Assembly: GCA_040757295.1 (NCBI GenBank)
Contig: JBFLXH010000042.1
Span: forward strand, 1-20,931
Length of the DNA: 20,931 bases
Direction of reading: 5' to 3'
Source: JAGXSE01 sp040757295
Lineage (GTDB): Bacteria > Bacillota > PH28-bin88
Part shown: positions 1 to 7,573 of the stretch, piece by piece
Layout: every line of letters starts with the position of its first letter
Numbering within the stretch: position 1 is the stretch's first letter
Notes under the pieces: model-generated
Seen by the model: only the letters and a program-made list of their open reading frames with translations
Told to the model about the DNA's origin: nothing
Database searches by the model: none
Translations under genes and position numbers: made by a program

Positions 1-120
1 GCAGGTAGTGATAATAACAATAATAATTCAGCACTAAAATGTCCTTGACAGACGGACAAATTTTTTCTCCTTTGGTGGTCAACTTTTTCGTGATCACTGT
101 GGTAAACTTTTCGATTGACA
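1..120 (-). mobile_element. Terminal repeats of an IS21-like insertion sequence (one end only)
   Basis: Two related 23-bp units lie at 74-96 (core GGTGGTCAACTTTTTCG) and 98-120 (core TGTGGTAAACTTTTCGA), with a period of 24 bp. Read on the minus strand the outer edge begins TGTCAATCGAAAAG. Short tandem subterminal repeats with a TG...CA edge are typical of IS21-family (istA/istB) ends. The element would extend to the left, outside the window. No istA coding sequence can be read in 1-73, so only the end is supported. The ATPase reading frame on the minus strand runs into this edge and stops inside it, which fixes the insertion point near 120. Confidence 0.6.
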
Positions 121-834
121 AATACACTTTTCATTAAATTTGCGGGTAATATAGCCCATCCAAGCTTCTTCCGCTATCCGTGGGATGGGAAGAACTGTGG
201 CAAAGCGATAGAAAGCGTGCTTCTTCTCCGCAAAAAGAGACTGCATCATCCCTTCTTTGGAACCAAGGAAAAGGTAGGATACGTTCTTTTGGTGCTGAAA
301 ATGAGAACGCATAACTTTATATATATTCATCCCGCCGATTTGCCCGGCGTCCTGGAACTCATCGAAAACCATCACCATCCGCTTACCGTCTTTTTCCGCA
401 AGAACATCCGGCAGGTTGAGAGCGAATTCAAGCAGTGTTTCATCGTCCATCTCCTTCTTTGGGAAACCGATATTAAACTCCAAGTCTTCCACCTTTACTG
501 CAATTTTAGCAGAACCGGCCAGCAGCTTTGCCCGATCCCATACAGCGTTTAATGTTTTTCTAATTCCCGTCCTATTCTCAAGACAACTGTTAATAATTGA
601 TTCGGCAATGTTTCGCTTGCTTGACGTACGAAAGAAGTCAACCGAAGCCACATAAAACCCCTTGTTCTTTAGACGGCGCAATACTTCAAAAGCAAGAGAG
701 GTTTTTCCAATCCTTCGAGGTCCTGCAAGCATTACGCTCTGGCCTTCGGCCAACCGGGTTTCAAGAGAGATAATAAAATCTTCCCTACCCACGATGTCAC
801 CTTCAGGTACCGGACCACCCAACGGGAACAACAT
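94..834 (-). pseudogene. AAA/archaeal-type ATPase, 3' end cut off by an insertion sequence
   Basis: The predicted protein has 246 residues. A P-loop (AGPRRIGKTS, about residues 37-46) follows a VGRE motif near residue 15. A Walker B segment (MVMVFDEF, about 153-160) is followed by a stretch resembling the sensor region (YLFLGS). This order matches the STAND/archaeal-ATPase group (AAA domain then C-terminal winged helix), whose members are usually well over 350 residues. The last residues after GYITRKFNEK are encoded by IS21-like terminal repeat DNA, so the C-terminal part is missing. The start is the ATG at 834, with GGGGTG upstream. Truncation is seen directly. Loss of function is inferred. 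The natural role is unknown; such ATPases often occur in defence or transposon-linked contexts. Confidence 0.65.
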
Positions 835-864
835 AACATCACCCCAGCTAATATTGCAATTATG

Positions 865-897
865 GTAATATTATATCACAAACTGTGTAATATTATA
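865..897 (-). promoter_or_regulatory. Paired AT-rich repeats upstream of the ATPase gene (possible operator/promoter)
   Basis: The 11-bp word GTAATATTATA occurs at 865-875 and again at 887-897, exactly 22 bp apart (two helical turns). Between them is a CACA-AAC-TGTG dyad at 878-888. On the minus strand each copy contains TATAAT. The position, 31-63 bp upstream of the ATPase start, suits a regulator-bound promoter. No clear -35 was identified, so its use as a promoter is inferred. Confidence 0.4.
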
Positions 898-962
898 ATT
901 GAAAAAAGCCGGCAACAAGCTCTAGAAAAGATGTAAGGCCAAAAAAATAGATGCGGGTGGCA

Positions 963-985
963 AGCAAGAACCGTCCCCACTTGCT
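963..985. repeat. REP-like hairpin with the ACCGTCCCC word
   Basis: AGCAAG (963-968) pairs with CTTGCT (980-985) around an 11-nt loop containing ACCGTCCCC. From general familiarity, the word GGGGACGGTTCT recurs in many clostridial genomes as a dispersed repeat. Only one copy is seen here, so assignment as a repeat rests on memory rather than on the window. Confidence 0.3.
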
Positions 986-1006
986 CCCGTCCTGCTCCAA
1001 AATATA

Positions 1007-1035
1007 TTGACTTTCTGGAAAACCCTTTTTATAAT
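1007..1035 (+). promoter_or_regulatory. Sigma-A promoter of the ImuB-like operon
   Basis: TTGACT at 1007-1012 and a consensus TATAAT at 1030-1035 are separated by exactly 17 bp. Transcription would start near 1042, at the edge of the LexA box at 1043-1056. The start codon is at 1072, behind an AAAGGGGG ribosome site at 1057-1064. Confidence 0.85.
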
Positions 1036-1042
1036 TACCATG

Positions 1043-1056
1043 CGAACAAATGTTCG
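1043..1056 (+). promoter_or_regulatory. LexA (SOS) box of the ImuB-like operon
   Basis: CGAACAAATGTTCG is a perfect 5-bp inverted repeat around AAAT. It fits the Gram-positive LexA/DinR consensus CGAAC-N4-GTTCG. It covers the expected transcription start, so bound LexA would block the promoter and DNA damage would release it. LexA itself is not encoded in the window. Confidence 0.88.
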
Positions 1057-1071
1057 AAAGGGGGAATACCC

Positions 1072-2190
1072 ATGGTCTGGATTGGCTACCTGCAGCTTAG
1101 CATAGCAGGGGCAGAAACCCCTCAACCAATACTGGATGCCTGTGCAAAAAGCTGCCTGGCGGTTGAACCCCTGGCGCCCGGCTGTGCTTTCCTTGTCTTA
1201 AGCAAAGGCGCCAAACTCCCCTGGCAAATAGCCGGAGATCTGGTCAACCAGCTTTCCGCTTCATATCCTCATCCTTTCCTGCTGGGGCTGGCAACCAGTA
1301 AATTGGCCAGCAAGGCGGCAGTAATGGCATATAACAAAAGCCCGGCCCTGATTGACGGTAAACTGCAGGCGGCAAAGCAAGGCAGCGCTCTTATCCTGGC
1401 TATACCTTCCGGCCAGGAAGCCGCCTGCCTGGCCTCCCTGCCGGCTAACTGCTTGTGGCCCTTAGGGGAAAAAGAGATTGCCAGGTTATACCTATTAGGG
1501 CTCAATACCATGGGGTTAATAGCTCAGGTGCCGGAAAGCCAATTGCTTCTCCATTTTCCCCAATCGGGCTCACTGATTTACCGTTACTGCCGGGGAATAG
1601 ACCACCAGCCAGTGCTCCCTCTTTATCCGGCGGAGCAACTGGTTTACCAGACAGAACTGGCAGGCCCTCCCAATAAAACTGCCCTGAAAGTTACCCTCAA
1701 GGAGGCCTCGGCTTCCTTGGGCCGCCAGCTAAACCAGAAGGGGTTGGCCTGCAGGCGAATCACTTTACGCCTGTTCCCGGAGGACCTGCTCCCGGTTGAA
1801 GGGTCTTTAACCTTGCCCGCCCCCAGGCAAGGAGCCGATATCCTGCAAGAAAGCCTATACCGCCTGCTGGACAAATTCCGGCTAAAACGGCCGTTAAACG
1901 CCCTGGCTGTTATTTTGTCAGAATTGACCCAGCCGGAAATTAACCAGTTAAACCTGTTTAGCCTGCACCCTCCCAAAGAAAAAGAAAAAAGCAGCAAATT
2001 CCCCTTGGAGGAATTGGAAAAGCGCTTTCCCCGCCTGGGGTGGGGCAGCAGGTTGACAGTACCCCGGCGGGAGCAGTTTTTAGGATTAATCGACCCTTAC
2101 CGCAAAAACCCTTGGTCAGTTTTAAAAGGAGACCTGAAAACCAATGGGCAGGCTGATCAACCGACCGGTGCCGGTCACAACGGATCCTGA
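1072..2190 (+). CDS. imuB: Catalytically lost Y-family polymerase-like protein (ImuB-like mutasome subunit)
   Basis: The protein has 372 residues. The Y-family segment that normally reads VEPLSIDEAFLDLS appears here as VEPLAPGCAFLVLS at residues 31-44, so the acidic catalytic pair is replaced by Gly-Cys. It lies only about 30 residues from the start instead of about 100, so the fingers region and the first catalytic Asp (DMDAFFA) are absent. Later parts resemble the family: GLATSKLASKAA (palm/thumb), a helix-hairpin-helix-like LWPLGEKEIARLYLLGLNTMGLIA, and a YRYCRGIDHQPV segment before a little-finger-like region. QLNLF at residues 292-296 matches the consensus beta-clamp motif. This is the ImuB pattern: an inactive polymerase acting as adaptor for DnaE2. 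The ATG at 1072 follows AAAGGGGG. The 3' end overlaps the next gene by 47 bp. The name is a family-level assignment. Confidence 0.7.
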   Translation: MVWIGYLQLSIAGAETPQPILDACAKSCLAVEPLAPGCAFLVLSKGAKLPWQIAGDLVNQLSASYPHPFLLGLATSKLASKAAVMAYNKSPALIDGKLQAAKQGSALILAIPSGQEAACLASLPANCLWPLGEKEIARLYLLGLNTMGLIAQVPESQLLLHFPQSGSLIYRYCRGIDHQPVLPLYPAEQLVYQTELAGPPNKTALKVTLKEASASLGRQLNQKGLACRRITLRLFPEDLLPVEGSLTLPAPRQGADILQESLYRLLDKFRLKRPLNALAVILSELTQPEINQLNLFSLHPPKEKEKSSKFPLEELEKRFPRLGWGSRLTVPRREQFLGLIDPYRKNPWSVLKGDLKTNGQADQPTGAGHNGS

Positions 2191-2386
2191 GGGAAGGCTC
2201 TTGCAATTCCGCTGGCGCGGCAGTTGGTTTAATGTGGCAATTTTGGAGGAATGGCGGGACACCGGAGCCTGGTGGCAGGGAGAGCAGGAAAAGGTTTTTT
2301 ACCGGGTGGAAGGGGTTGGAGGGGTATTTGAGCTGTACCGGGAAACACCCGGTTCTCGCTGGTACCTGTACAAAATTTATGATTAA
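2144..2386 (+). CDS. Small DUF6504-type protein linked to ImuB
   Basis: This is an 80-residue, Trp/Tyr-rich beta-type protein with FRWRGSWFNVAILEEW, WWQGE and ELYRETPGSRWYLYKIYD. The pattern fits the small DUF6504 domain, which is often found next to or fused with ImuB/DNA polymerase Y proteins. The ATG at 2144 follows AAGGAG with good spacing and lies inside the end of the ImuB-like gene (47-bp overlap), implying translational coupling and joint LexA control. No catalytic motif is visible. A role as a mutasome accessory subunit is inferred from the linkage. The family name is from memory and was not checked by search. Confidence 0.65.
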   Translation: MGRLINRPVPVTTDPEGRLLQFRWRGSWFNVAILEEWRDTGAWWQGEQEKVFYRVEGVGGVFELYRETPGSRWYLYKIYD

Positions 2387-2490
2387 GTATAAAACTGATT
2401 GAACATGACCTTTAAATCAAAAGGAAAGAGATGGTAGACAAACTGCCTTTTGGATATAATGGAAGTAGAACTATAAGGGGATGGACAGTT

Positions 2491-2796
2491 ATGGATAACG
2501 GTCTACCACAGCAATTTTATCCGCTTTTTTGGGATGTCGACCCGGAAAAGCTTCATGCCCGAACAGACGGCGTCTTTATACTGGAAAGGCTGCTGGAAAT
2601 GGGTGATGATGCCGCACTGCGCTGGATTAAACTTAATTATCCTGAGGAAACCATCAGGGAAGTAGTAAAAAACAGCCGCCGTTTATCAAGAAAAACAGCG
2701 CGCTTTTGGCAGGTTTTTTTGCAGCTGAAGGAGGAAGAGATCAAGTGTTTATCGAGGTCTTACCGCCAGGCGGAAAATCCGCTTTGGCCCTATTAA
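2491..2796 (+). CDS. DUF6922-like small protein, probable antitoxin partner of the AbiEii-type protein
   Basis: The protein has 101 residues when read from the ATG at 2491, which has AAGGGG about 10 nt upstream. An in-frame ATG at 2431 (behind AAGGAAAGAG) would give 121 residues, but a TATAAT at 2455-2460 inside that extension favours the later start. The motif LFWDVDPEKLHARTDGVFILERLLEMGDD is typical of small proteins that precede AbiEii-type nucleotidyltransferases. The C-terminal half is basic and helical (NSRRLSRKTARFW). The gene overlaps the next by 52 bp, a common toxin-antitoxin arrangement. The antitoxin role is inferred from position. No DNA-binding test can be made from sequence alone. 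Confidence 0.6.
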   Translation: MDNGLPQQFYPLFWDVDPEKLHARTDGVFILERLLEMGDDAALRWIKLNYPEETIREVVKNSRRLSRKTARFWQVFLQLKEEEIKCLSRSYRQAENPLWPY

Positions 2797-3368
2797 GGAA
2801 CCTGACAGCCGGTTTTTACCTGGCCGGCGGCACAGCCCTTGCCCTTCAGATGGGGCACAGGATTTCAGGAGATCTGGATTTTTTCAGTCCAGTAGAATTC
2901 ACACCACAAGTTCTACGGGATGAAATGGTTGCAGCAGGTCATTTCATTACCATCTCGGAAACCAAGGGAACTCTCCACGGCATTTTTGATTCTACTAAAG
3001 TTTCCTTTTTAAAATATGCCTACCCCTTGCTCTTTCCAACCAAAAACCTGGAAGGAGTTGAGGTTGCAGATATCAAGGACATAGCCCTGATGAAGATTAC
3101 GGCTATCAGCAGCCGCGGGAGCAAGAAGGATTTCGTGGACCTGTACTTTGTCTGCCAGGAGCATCCCCTGGGGTTTCTCCTCAGGTTATTCTCTCAGAAA
3201 TATGCCAAAGCCAACTACAGCAAATACCACATTTTAAGGAGCCTGACCTTTTTCGAGGATGCCGAGGACGAGCCTGACCCCCTCATGTTAAAACCCTGGT
3301 CCTGGGAAAATATCAAGGAATATTTCAAAATAGAAGCGCTGAGCGCTGCAAAAGAAATGTTGCAATAG
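2745..3368 (+). CDS. AbiEii/MenA-type nucleotidyltransferase (toxin-like)
   Basis: The protein has 207 residues from the GTG at 2745, which has AAGGAGG at 2728-2734 with normal spacing. A TTG at 2706 in the same frame lacks such a site. The nucleotidyltransferase signature is clear: YLAGGTALALQMGHRISGDLDFF, with GGT near residues 28-30 and the metal-binding pair D43-x-D45. DIKDIALMKITAISSRGSKKDFVDLYF follows, the conserved Lys/Asp block of the AbiEii/DUF1814 family. Members act as toxins in AbiE/MenA systems by adding nucleotides to tRNA acceptor ends, or in phage abortive infection. Substrate here is unknown. The pair lies between the ImuB-like and dnaE2 genes and ends in a strong terminator, so read-through from the upstream LexA promoter is likely. 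Confidence 0.8.
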   Translation: MFIEVLPPGGKSALALLRNLTAGFYLAGGTALALQMGHRISGDLDFFSPVEFTPQVLRDEMVAAGHFITISETKGTLHGIFDSTKVSFLKYAYPLLFPTKNLEGVEVADIKDIALMKITAISSRGSKKDFVDLYFVCQEHPLGFLLRLFSQKYAKANYSKYHILRSLTFFEDAEDEPDPLMLKPWSWENIKEYFKIEALSAAKEMLQ

Positions 3369-3380
3369 CCACAAGAAACA

Positions 3381-3416
3381 CCCCGGAGGAATTTCCCTCC
3401 GGGGATTTGTTTTTTG
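3381..3416 (+). terminator. Rho-independent terminator after the AbiEii-type gene
   Basis: CCCCGGAGG (3381-3389) pairs perfectly with CCTCCGGGG (3396-3404) around a 6-nt loop and is followed by a T-rich run to 3416. It separates the ImuB-like unit from dnaE2. Confidence 0.88.
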
Positions 3417-3437
3417 GTAACTTAATGCCTGGTATCC

Positions 3438-3458
3438 AGAACATTTGTTCGGTATAAT
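3438..3458 (+). promoter_or_regulatory. LexA (SOS) box and -10 of dnaE2
   Basis: AGAACATTTGTTCG at 3438-3451 is a LexA dyad (GAAC-N4-GTTC). Its reverse complement is the same as the box at 1043 except for one outer base. A consensus TATAAT at 3453-3458 follows directly, so the box fills the spacer and LexA would exclude polymerase. No good -35 is visible. The dnaE2 start is 38 bp beyond the -10. Confidence 0.85.
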
Positions 3459-3496
3459 AGAAGCAGGATTTGCTGTTATGGAGGCGGTTTTTAAAA

Positions 3497-6400
3497 ATGG
3501 CTCCCTTCGTGCACCTGCATGTGCATTCTCCTTTTTCTTTTCTGGACGGGGCCAGCTCTATCCGGGACCTGGTGGAAACGGCAGCTGCCTTGGGCATGCC
3601 GGCCCTGGCCATCACTGATCACCATCATGTCAGCGGCGGGGTTAAGTTTTTCCAGGCGGCCCAATCCGCAGGGATCAAGCCCATTCAAGGGGCCGAAATA
3701 ACCCTTTCCTCCGGTTACCATCTGGTGCTCCTGGCCCAGGATGCCGCCGGCTACGCCAACCTGTGCCGGATCTTAACAGATGCCCATCTATCTTCTCCCC
3801 GCAGGGATCCCCGGGTAAACATGGACACCCTGGAACTCTATCACCACGGTTTGATAGCCCTATCGGCCTGCCGCCGGGGTGAAATTCCCAGCCTGCTTTT
3901 GCAGGGCCGCCTGCAGGAAGCGGAAGAGGCAGCTCTAAGATACAGGCAAATTTTCGGTGCGGAAGGCTTTTACATCGAGATGCAGCGCCTGCACCTGCCC
4001 TGGGAACGGCCTCTTAACCGCCTATTAAAGGAACTGGCTTCCCGTTTGAAATTGAAAACCGTTGCTACCAACAATGTCCATTATACCCGTAAGGAGGATT
4101 TTCCCATCCATGATTTGCTTACCTGTGTCCGCACCCTGACCCGCCTGGCCGACATCCACCCGGAACGCCGGTTAAACGCTGAAAACTACCTTAAACCAGC
4201 AGAGGAAATGGCTGAATTATTCAAAGATAATATGGAAGCCTTAACCAGCACCATGGCCATCGCTGAACGCTGCCAGCCGGTTTTCCAGCCAGGCCAGCGC
4301 CTATACCCCGCTTTCCCCCTGCCGCCGGGCGCCAGCGGACCTGCCTACCTGTCCCAGATGGTTTTCCGGGGAGCCCGGGAGCGCTACCCCATCTTGACCC
4401 CATCCATTGTCTCTCGCTTGGAGCATGAATTGGACATCATCAACCGGCTGGGCTATGCCGACTACTTCCTCCTGGTATGGGATGTGGTAAATTATGCCAA
4501 GAGTCAGGGCATCCGGTACGCGGGCCGGGGCTCTGCCGCCGATTCGGCGGTAGCCTACTGCCTGCAGATCACCGAAGTAGACCCCATAAGCCGGCGGCTC
4601 TTGTTTGAGCGGTTCATGAGCCTTGAGCGGGCAGAAAAACCGGACATTGATATCGACTTCGACGCCCGGTACAGGGACCGGATTGCCCAGTATGTTTATC
4701 AAAAATACGGCCTTGGCCATGTGGCCAGTGTGGCTACTTACAATACTTTCCGGGCCAGGGGGGCAGTCCGGGACCTGGGCAAGGCCATGGACCTGCCGGA
4801 AGAAACCCTACATCGCCTGGCTAAACTGCTCCCCTATCATACCAGGGCTGATGGCATTAACCGGGCATTGACTGACCTGCCGGAACTGCGGGCTAACCCC
4901 CTGCCGCCGGACCTGCCCTGCCAGCAGCTCCTGGCGGCCTGTGAAAAGGTGGCTGGGTTTCCCCGGTTTTTAGGCACCCACCTGGGAGGCTTAGTGGTCT
5001 CCAGGGCTCCCCTCCTTAGCATCACCCCCCTGCAAGAGGCCGCTAAAGGAGTAACTGTTATCCAGTTTGACAAGGAGGATGTAGAGGCCTTGGGGCTGGT
5101 CAAGCTGGACCTCTTATCCTTACGCACCATGTCCGCCATTGAGGATGCCGTTTTGGCCATCAGGGAAGAGCAGCCTGATTTTAACTACGAAGAGATTCCC
5201 CTGGCAGATAAAGCCACTTACCAGATGCTTAACAAAGGAGAAACCGTCGGCGTCTTCCAGCTGGAAAGCCCTGCCCAGCGCGCCCTCCAATCCCGCCTGC
5301 AGGCAGCCGGCATGGAGGATATCGTAGCCAGCCTGGCCCTCATCCGCCCTGGTCCGATTAAAGGCAATATGGTGGAACCCTTTGTGGCCCGCCGCCAGGG
5401 GAAAGAGCCGGTCAGCTACCTCCTGCCCCAGCTGCAGCCCATTTTGGAAAAAACCTATGGGGTGGTCCTGTTTCAAGAACAGGTCATCGAGATTGCCACT
5501 GCTGTAGCCGGTTTTACCCCGGGAGAAGCCGACCGGCTGCGGCGGGTGATGACCCATGCCCGATCTCAGCGAGAAATGGAGGAAATTGGCCAGCAGTTTA
5601 TCGCAAAAGCGGTCGCCAACGGGATTGCGCCCCAGGCAGCCCAAACCGTCTTTTCCTATATTAAAGGTTATGCCAGCTACGGGTTCTGCGAGGCCCATGC
5701 CGCCGCCTTTGCCACTACCGCCTATAAAACTGCTTATTTAATCAACCACTTCCCGGCTCAGTTTTTTGCTGCTCTTTTCAACCACCAACCGGTGGGGTTT
5801 TACCCGCCCAACACACTGGCAGTAGAAGCCCGCCGCCGTGGAATAAATATTTTGCCGCCGGACATCAACCTGAGCGGGCAGGCATTTGCCATTGAAGGCC
5901 AAGCGATCCGGGTGTCTTTGCGCCAGGTAAAGGGAATCAAAAAAGCCTCCGTAGAGGCTATCATCAAGGGCCGGGAAGAAGGGCCGTTTGTTTCCCTAGC
6001 AGACCTGTGCCAGCGGGTTTCTTTACCCCTGGATGAACTGGAAAGCCTGATTAACTGCGGCGCCCTGGACAGCCTGCACCCTAACCGGCGGCAAATGCTT
6101 TGGCTCTTACGGAAACTGGATCGGCCTTCAGTAAATACCCCCCTGAACGGGCCGGCAATCTCGGCCAGTTTGCCAATGCCGGAAATCACTGATTTCAGCC
6201 CAGCAGAAAAACGGGCTCAAGAATACCGGCTCTTGGGGCTGGAAGTTGACTGCCACGAAATGGCGCTGTACCGGGAAGACCTGAACCGCTGCGGCTTCAC
6301 TTCCAGCAAAGGACTGGGTGGCTGCCCGGCAGGCAAAACTGTCAAAACAGCAGGGATCATCGTAAGGCCCCATCGCCCCCCTACCAGGAGCGGCAAGCGG

Positions 6401-6595
6401 GTGGTATTCATGTCCCTGCAAGATGAATACGGCCTGGCTGATATTACGGTCTTTGAAGATGTTTACCAGCAATACGGCCAATATATCTTTACCGTCTCCC
6501 CCCAGCCGGTGGCGGTGGAAGGAACCGTCTCCCGCCGCCGCCAGGCGGTTAGCATTACCGCCCGGCGGCTTTGGCCGCTGAAAGACCTTAAATAA
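3497..6595 (+). CDS. dnaE2: Error-prone DNA polymerase III alpha subunit (DnaE2/ImuC)
   Basis: The protein has 1032 residues from the ATG at 3497 (GGAGG at 3480-3484). An upstream in-frame TTG at 3470 is less likely. The order is: PHP domain beginning HLHVHSPFSFLDG (residues 6-18); polymerase core with GRGSAADSAVAY; the catalytic PDIDIDFD, aspartates near 383 and 385, with the third in LVKLDLLSLRTM near 538; GVFQLESPAQRAL; LIRPGPIKGNMVEPF; and YASYGFCEAHAAAFA. A helix-hairpin-helix region (QVKGIKKASVEAI) and an OB-fold (VFMSLQDEYGLADITVF) end the protein. Length near 1030 and the LHVHSPFSFLDGAS start are typical of DnaE2, which copies damaged DNA with ImuB in SOS mutagenesis. It has its own LexA box and overlaps the convergent reductase gene by 8 bp. 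Confidence 0.92.
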   Translation: MAPFVHLHVHSPFSFLDGASSIRDLVETAAALGMPALAITDHHHVSGGVKFFQAAQSAGIKPIQGAEITLSSGYHLVLLAQDAAGYANLCRILTDAHLSSPRRDPRVNMDTLELYHHGLIALSACRRGEIPSLLLQGRLQEAEEAALRYRQIFGAEGFYIEMQRLHLPWERPLNRLLKELASRLKLKTVATNNVHYTRKEDFPIHDLLTCVRTLTRLADIHPERRLNAENYLKPAEEMAELFKDNMEALTSTMAIAERCQPVFQPGQRLYPAFPLPPGASGPAYLSQMVFRGARERYPILTPSIVSRLEHELDIINRLGYADYFLLVWDVVNYAKSQGIRYAGRGSAADSAVAYCLQITEVDPISRRLLFERFMSLERAEKPDIDIDFDARYRDRIAQYVYQKYGLGHVASVATYNTFRARGAVRDLGKAMDLPEETLHRLAKLLPYHTRADGINRALTDLPELRANPLPPDLPCQQLLAACEKVAGFPRFLGTHLGGLVVSRAPLLSITPLQEAAKGVTVIQFDKEDVEALGLVKLDLLSLRTMSAIEDAVLAIREEQPDFNYEEIPLADKATYQMLNKGETVGVFQLESPAQRALQSRLQAAGMEDIVASLALIRPGPIKGNMVEPFVARRQGKEPVSYLLPQLQPILEKTYGVVLFQEQVIEIATAVAGFTPGEADRLRRVMTHARSQREMEEIGQQFIAKAVANGIAPQAAQTVFSYIKGYASYGFCEAHAAAFATTAYKTAYLINHFPAQFFAALFNHQPVGFYPPNTLAVEARRRGINILPPDINLSGQAFAIEGQAIRVSLRQVKGIKKASVEAIIKGREEGPFVSLADLCQRVSLPLDELESLINCGALDSLHPNRRQMLWLLRKLDRPSVNTPLNGPAISASLPMPEITDFSPAEKRAQEYRLLGLEVDCHEMALYREDLNRCGFTSSKGLGGCPAGKTVKTAGIIVRPHRPPTRSGKRVVFMSLQDEYGLADITVFEDVYQQYGQYIFTVSPQPVAVEGTVSRRRQAVSITARRLWPLKDLK

Positions 6596-7532
6596 CCCTA
6601 ATGGCAAATTCGGGGCAGTGAGGGGTACAGTAACCGCAAAGCAGGCACTTGTTATGGTCAACTACTGCCTTATCATCCCCTATGGACAAAGCATGGTTGG
6701 GACATTCATCGACACAAGTGCCGCAGGCCTTGCAAAACCTGGAGATAAACAGTTTTTTGCTTTTTGGCGGGATAGCTTCTACCTCCGGCAGGCCGGCAAC
6801 ACCGAAAAGCTTCAGGTCAGCGATGAGTTCCTCTTGGGAAACCACCCCAACGGAAACCGCATGGATGCCCTCGATAGCCCGCACCCAGTTGATGCTCTCT
6901 TCAATCCGGTCCAAGAGGCTGCCGCCCGCCAGGGCCTTCATGGCATAAACCCCTTTACCCCGGGAGGCAGCCAAATTTATAGCCTCGAGCATTCCTTCAA
7001 TGGACCCGTTAAGGATGCCCAGGCCGGCCTTATTAATGATGGGATAAAGGACATCGATTTCATCCCGCTCGGCCGCTAGGCCGGCTACCCGCACATCATG
7101 GGTGGAAATCCCGACAGCCTTAATCACCTTCTGGTCTTTCATCTCATGCAAGAATTTTAAGGCCCCTGCCCGCACCTGGAACACATCCAGATCTACCCTA
7201 GCCGCATGGAGATGATAAATCTCAATCACATCCCGCTGCAGCTCTTTTAAAGCCTTTTCGACGGAACGGGCCATGTTATCATAAGTCTCTGCATGGGATT
7301 TGGTGGCAATGGTTACCGGCGAGGAAAAGCCTTTTAAAGCCTGGCCGATATAGCCCTGGGTCTTGTAGGCTTCCGCCGTGTCAATAAAATTAACTCCCAA
7401 TTCCACCGCCCGCCGGATGATCGCCTCGCAGGTTTCCGGCGGCAGGTTGGCCTGCATGGGTCCCATAGGCAGGACACCCAGGCAGAATTCTGATACCTCT
7501 AGGCCGGTGTTTCCAAGTTTCTTCTGCGGCAA
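6588..7532 (-). CDS. Aldo/keto reductase fused to a 2x[4Fe-4S] ferredoxin domain
   Basis: The protein has 314 residues. The aldo/keto reductase barrel covers about residues 1-255 with the expected tetrad: D51 and Y56 in FIDTAEAYK, K78 in IATKSH, and H109 in YHLHAA. The C-terminal 50 residues carry two iron-sulfur motifs, CKACGTCVDECP (267-278) and CLLCGYCTPHCP (296-307). Fusion proteins of this type are common in anaerobes and are thought to move electrons between ferredoxin and a carbonyl substrate; the substrate cannot be told. The start is a TTG at 7532 behind GAAGGG. The gene lies 41 bp downstream of the permease gene on the same strand, so co-transcription is possible. Its 3' end overlaps dnaE2 by 8 bp with no terminator between them. 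Confidence 0.85.
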   Translation of the reverse strand: MPQKKLGNTGLEVSEFCLGVLPMGPMQANLPPETCEAIIRRAVELGVNFIDTAEAYKTQGYIGQALKGFSSPVTIATKSHAETYDNMARSVEKALKELQRDVIEIYHLHAARVDLDVFQVRAGALKFLHEMKDQKVIKAVGISTHDVRVAGLAAERDEIDVLYPIINKAGLGILNGSIEGMLEAINLAASRGKGVYAMKALAGGSLLDRIEESINWVRAIEGIHAVSVGVVSQEELIADLKLFGVAGLPEVEAIPPKSKKLFISRFCKACGTCVDECPNHALSIGDDKAVVDHNKCLLCGYCTPHCPEFAIRVI

Positions 7533-7573
7533 CTACCCTTCACAACCTTCCCTAACTTTGTTTTATTTTAAAG

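Noticed and set aside
4301..4720. Minus-strand frame of 139 codons inside dnaE2
   Set aside because: It overlaps the catalytic core of dnaE2 on the other strand and shows no family features.
5120..5698. Long minus-strand frame (192 codons) inside dnaE2
   Set aside because: It is antisense to a clear DnaE2 domain, has no ribosome site and no recognisable motif. It is a composition effect of a G+C-rich coding strand.
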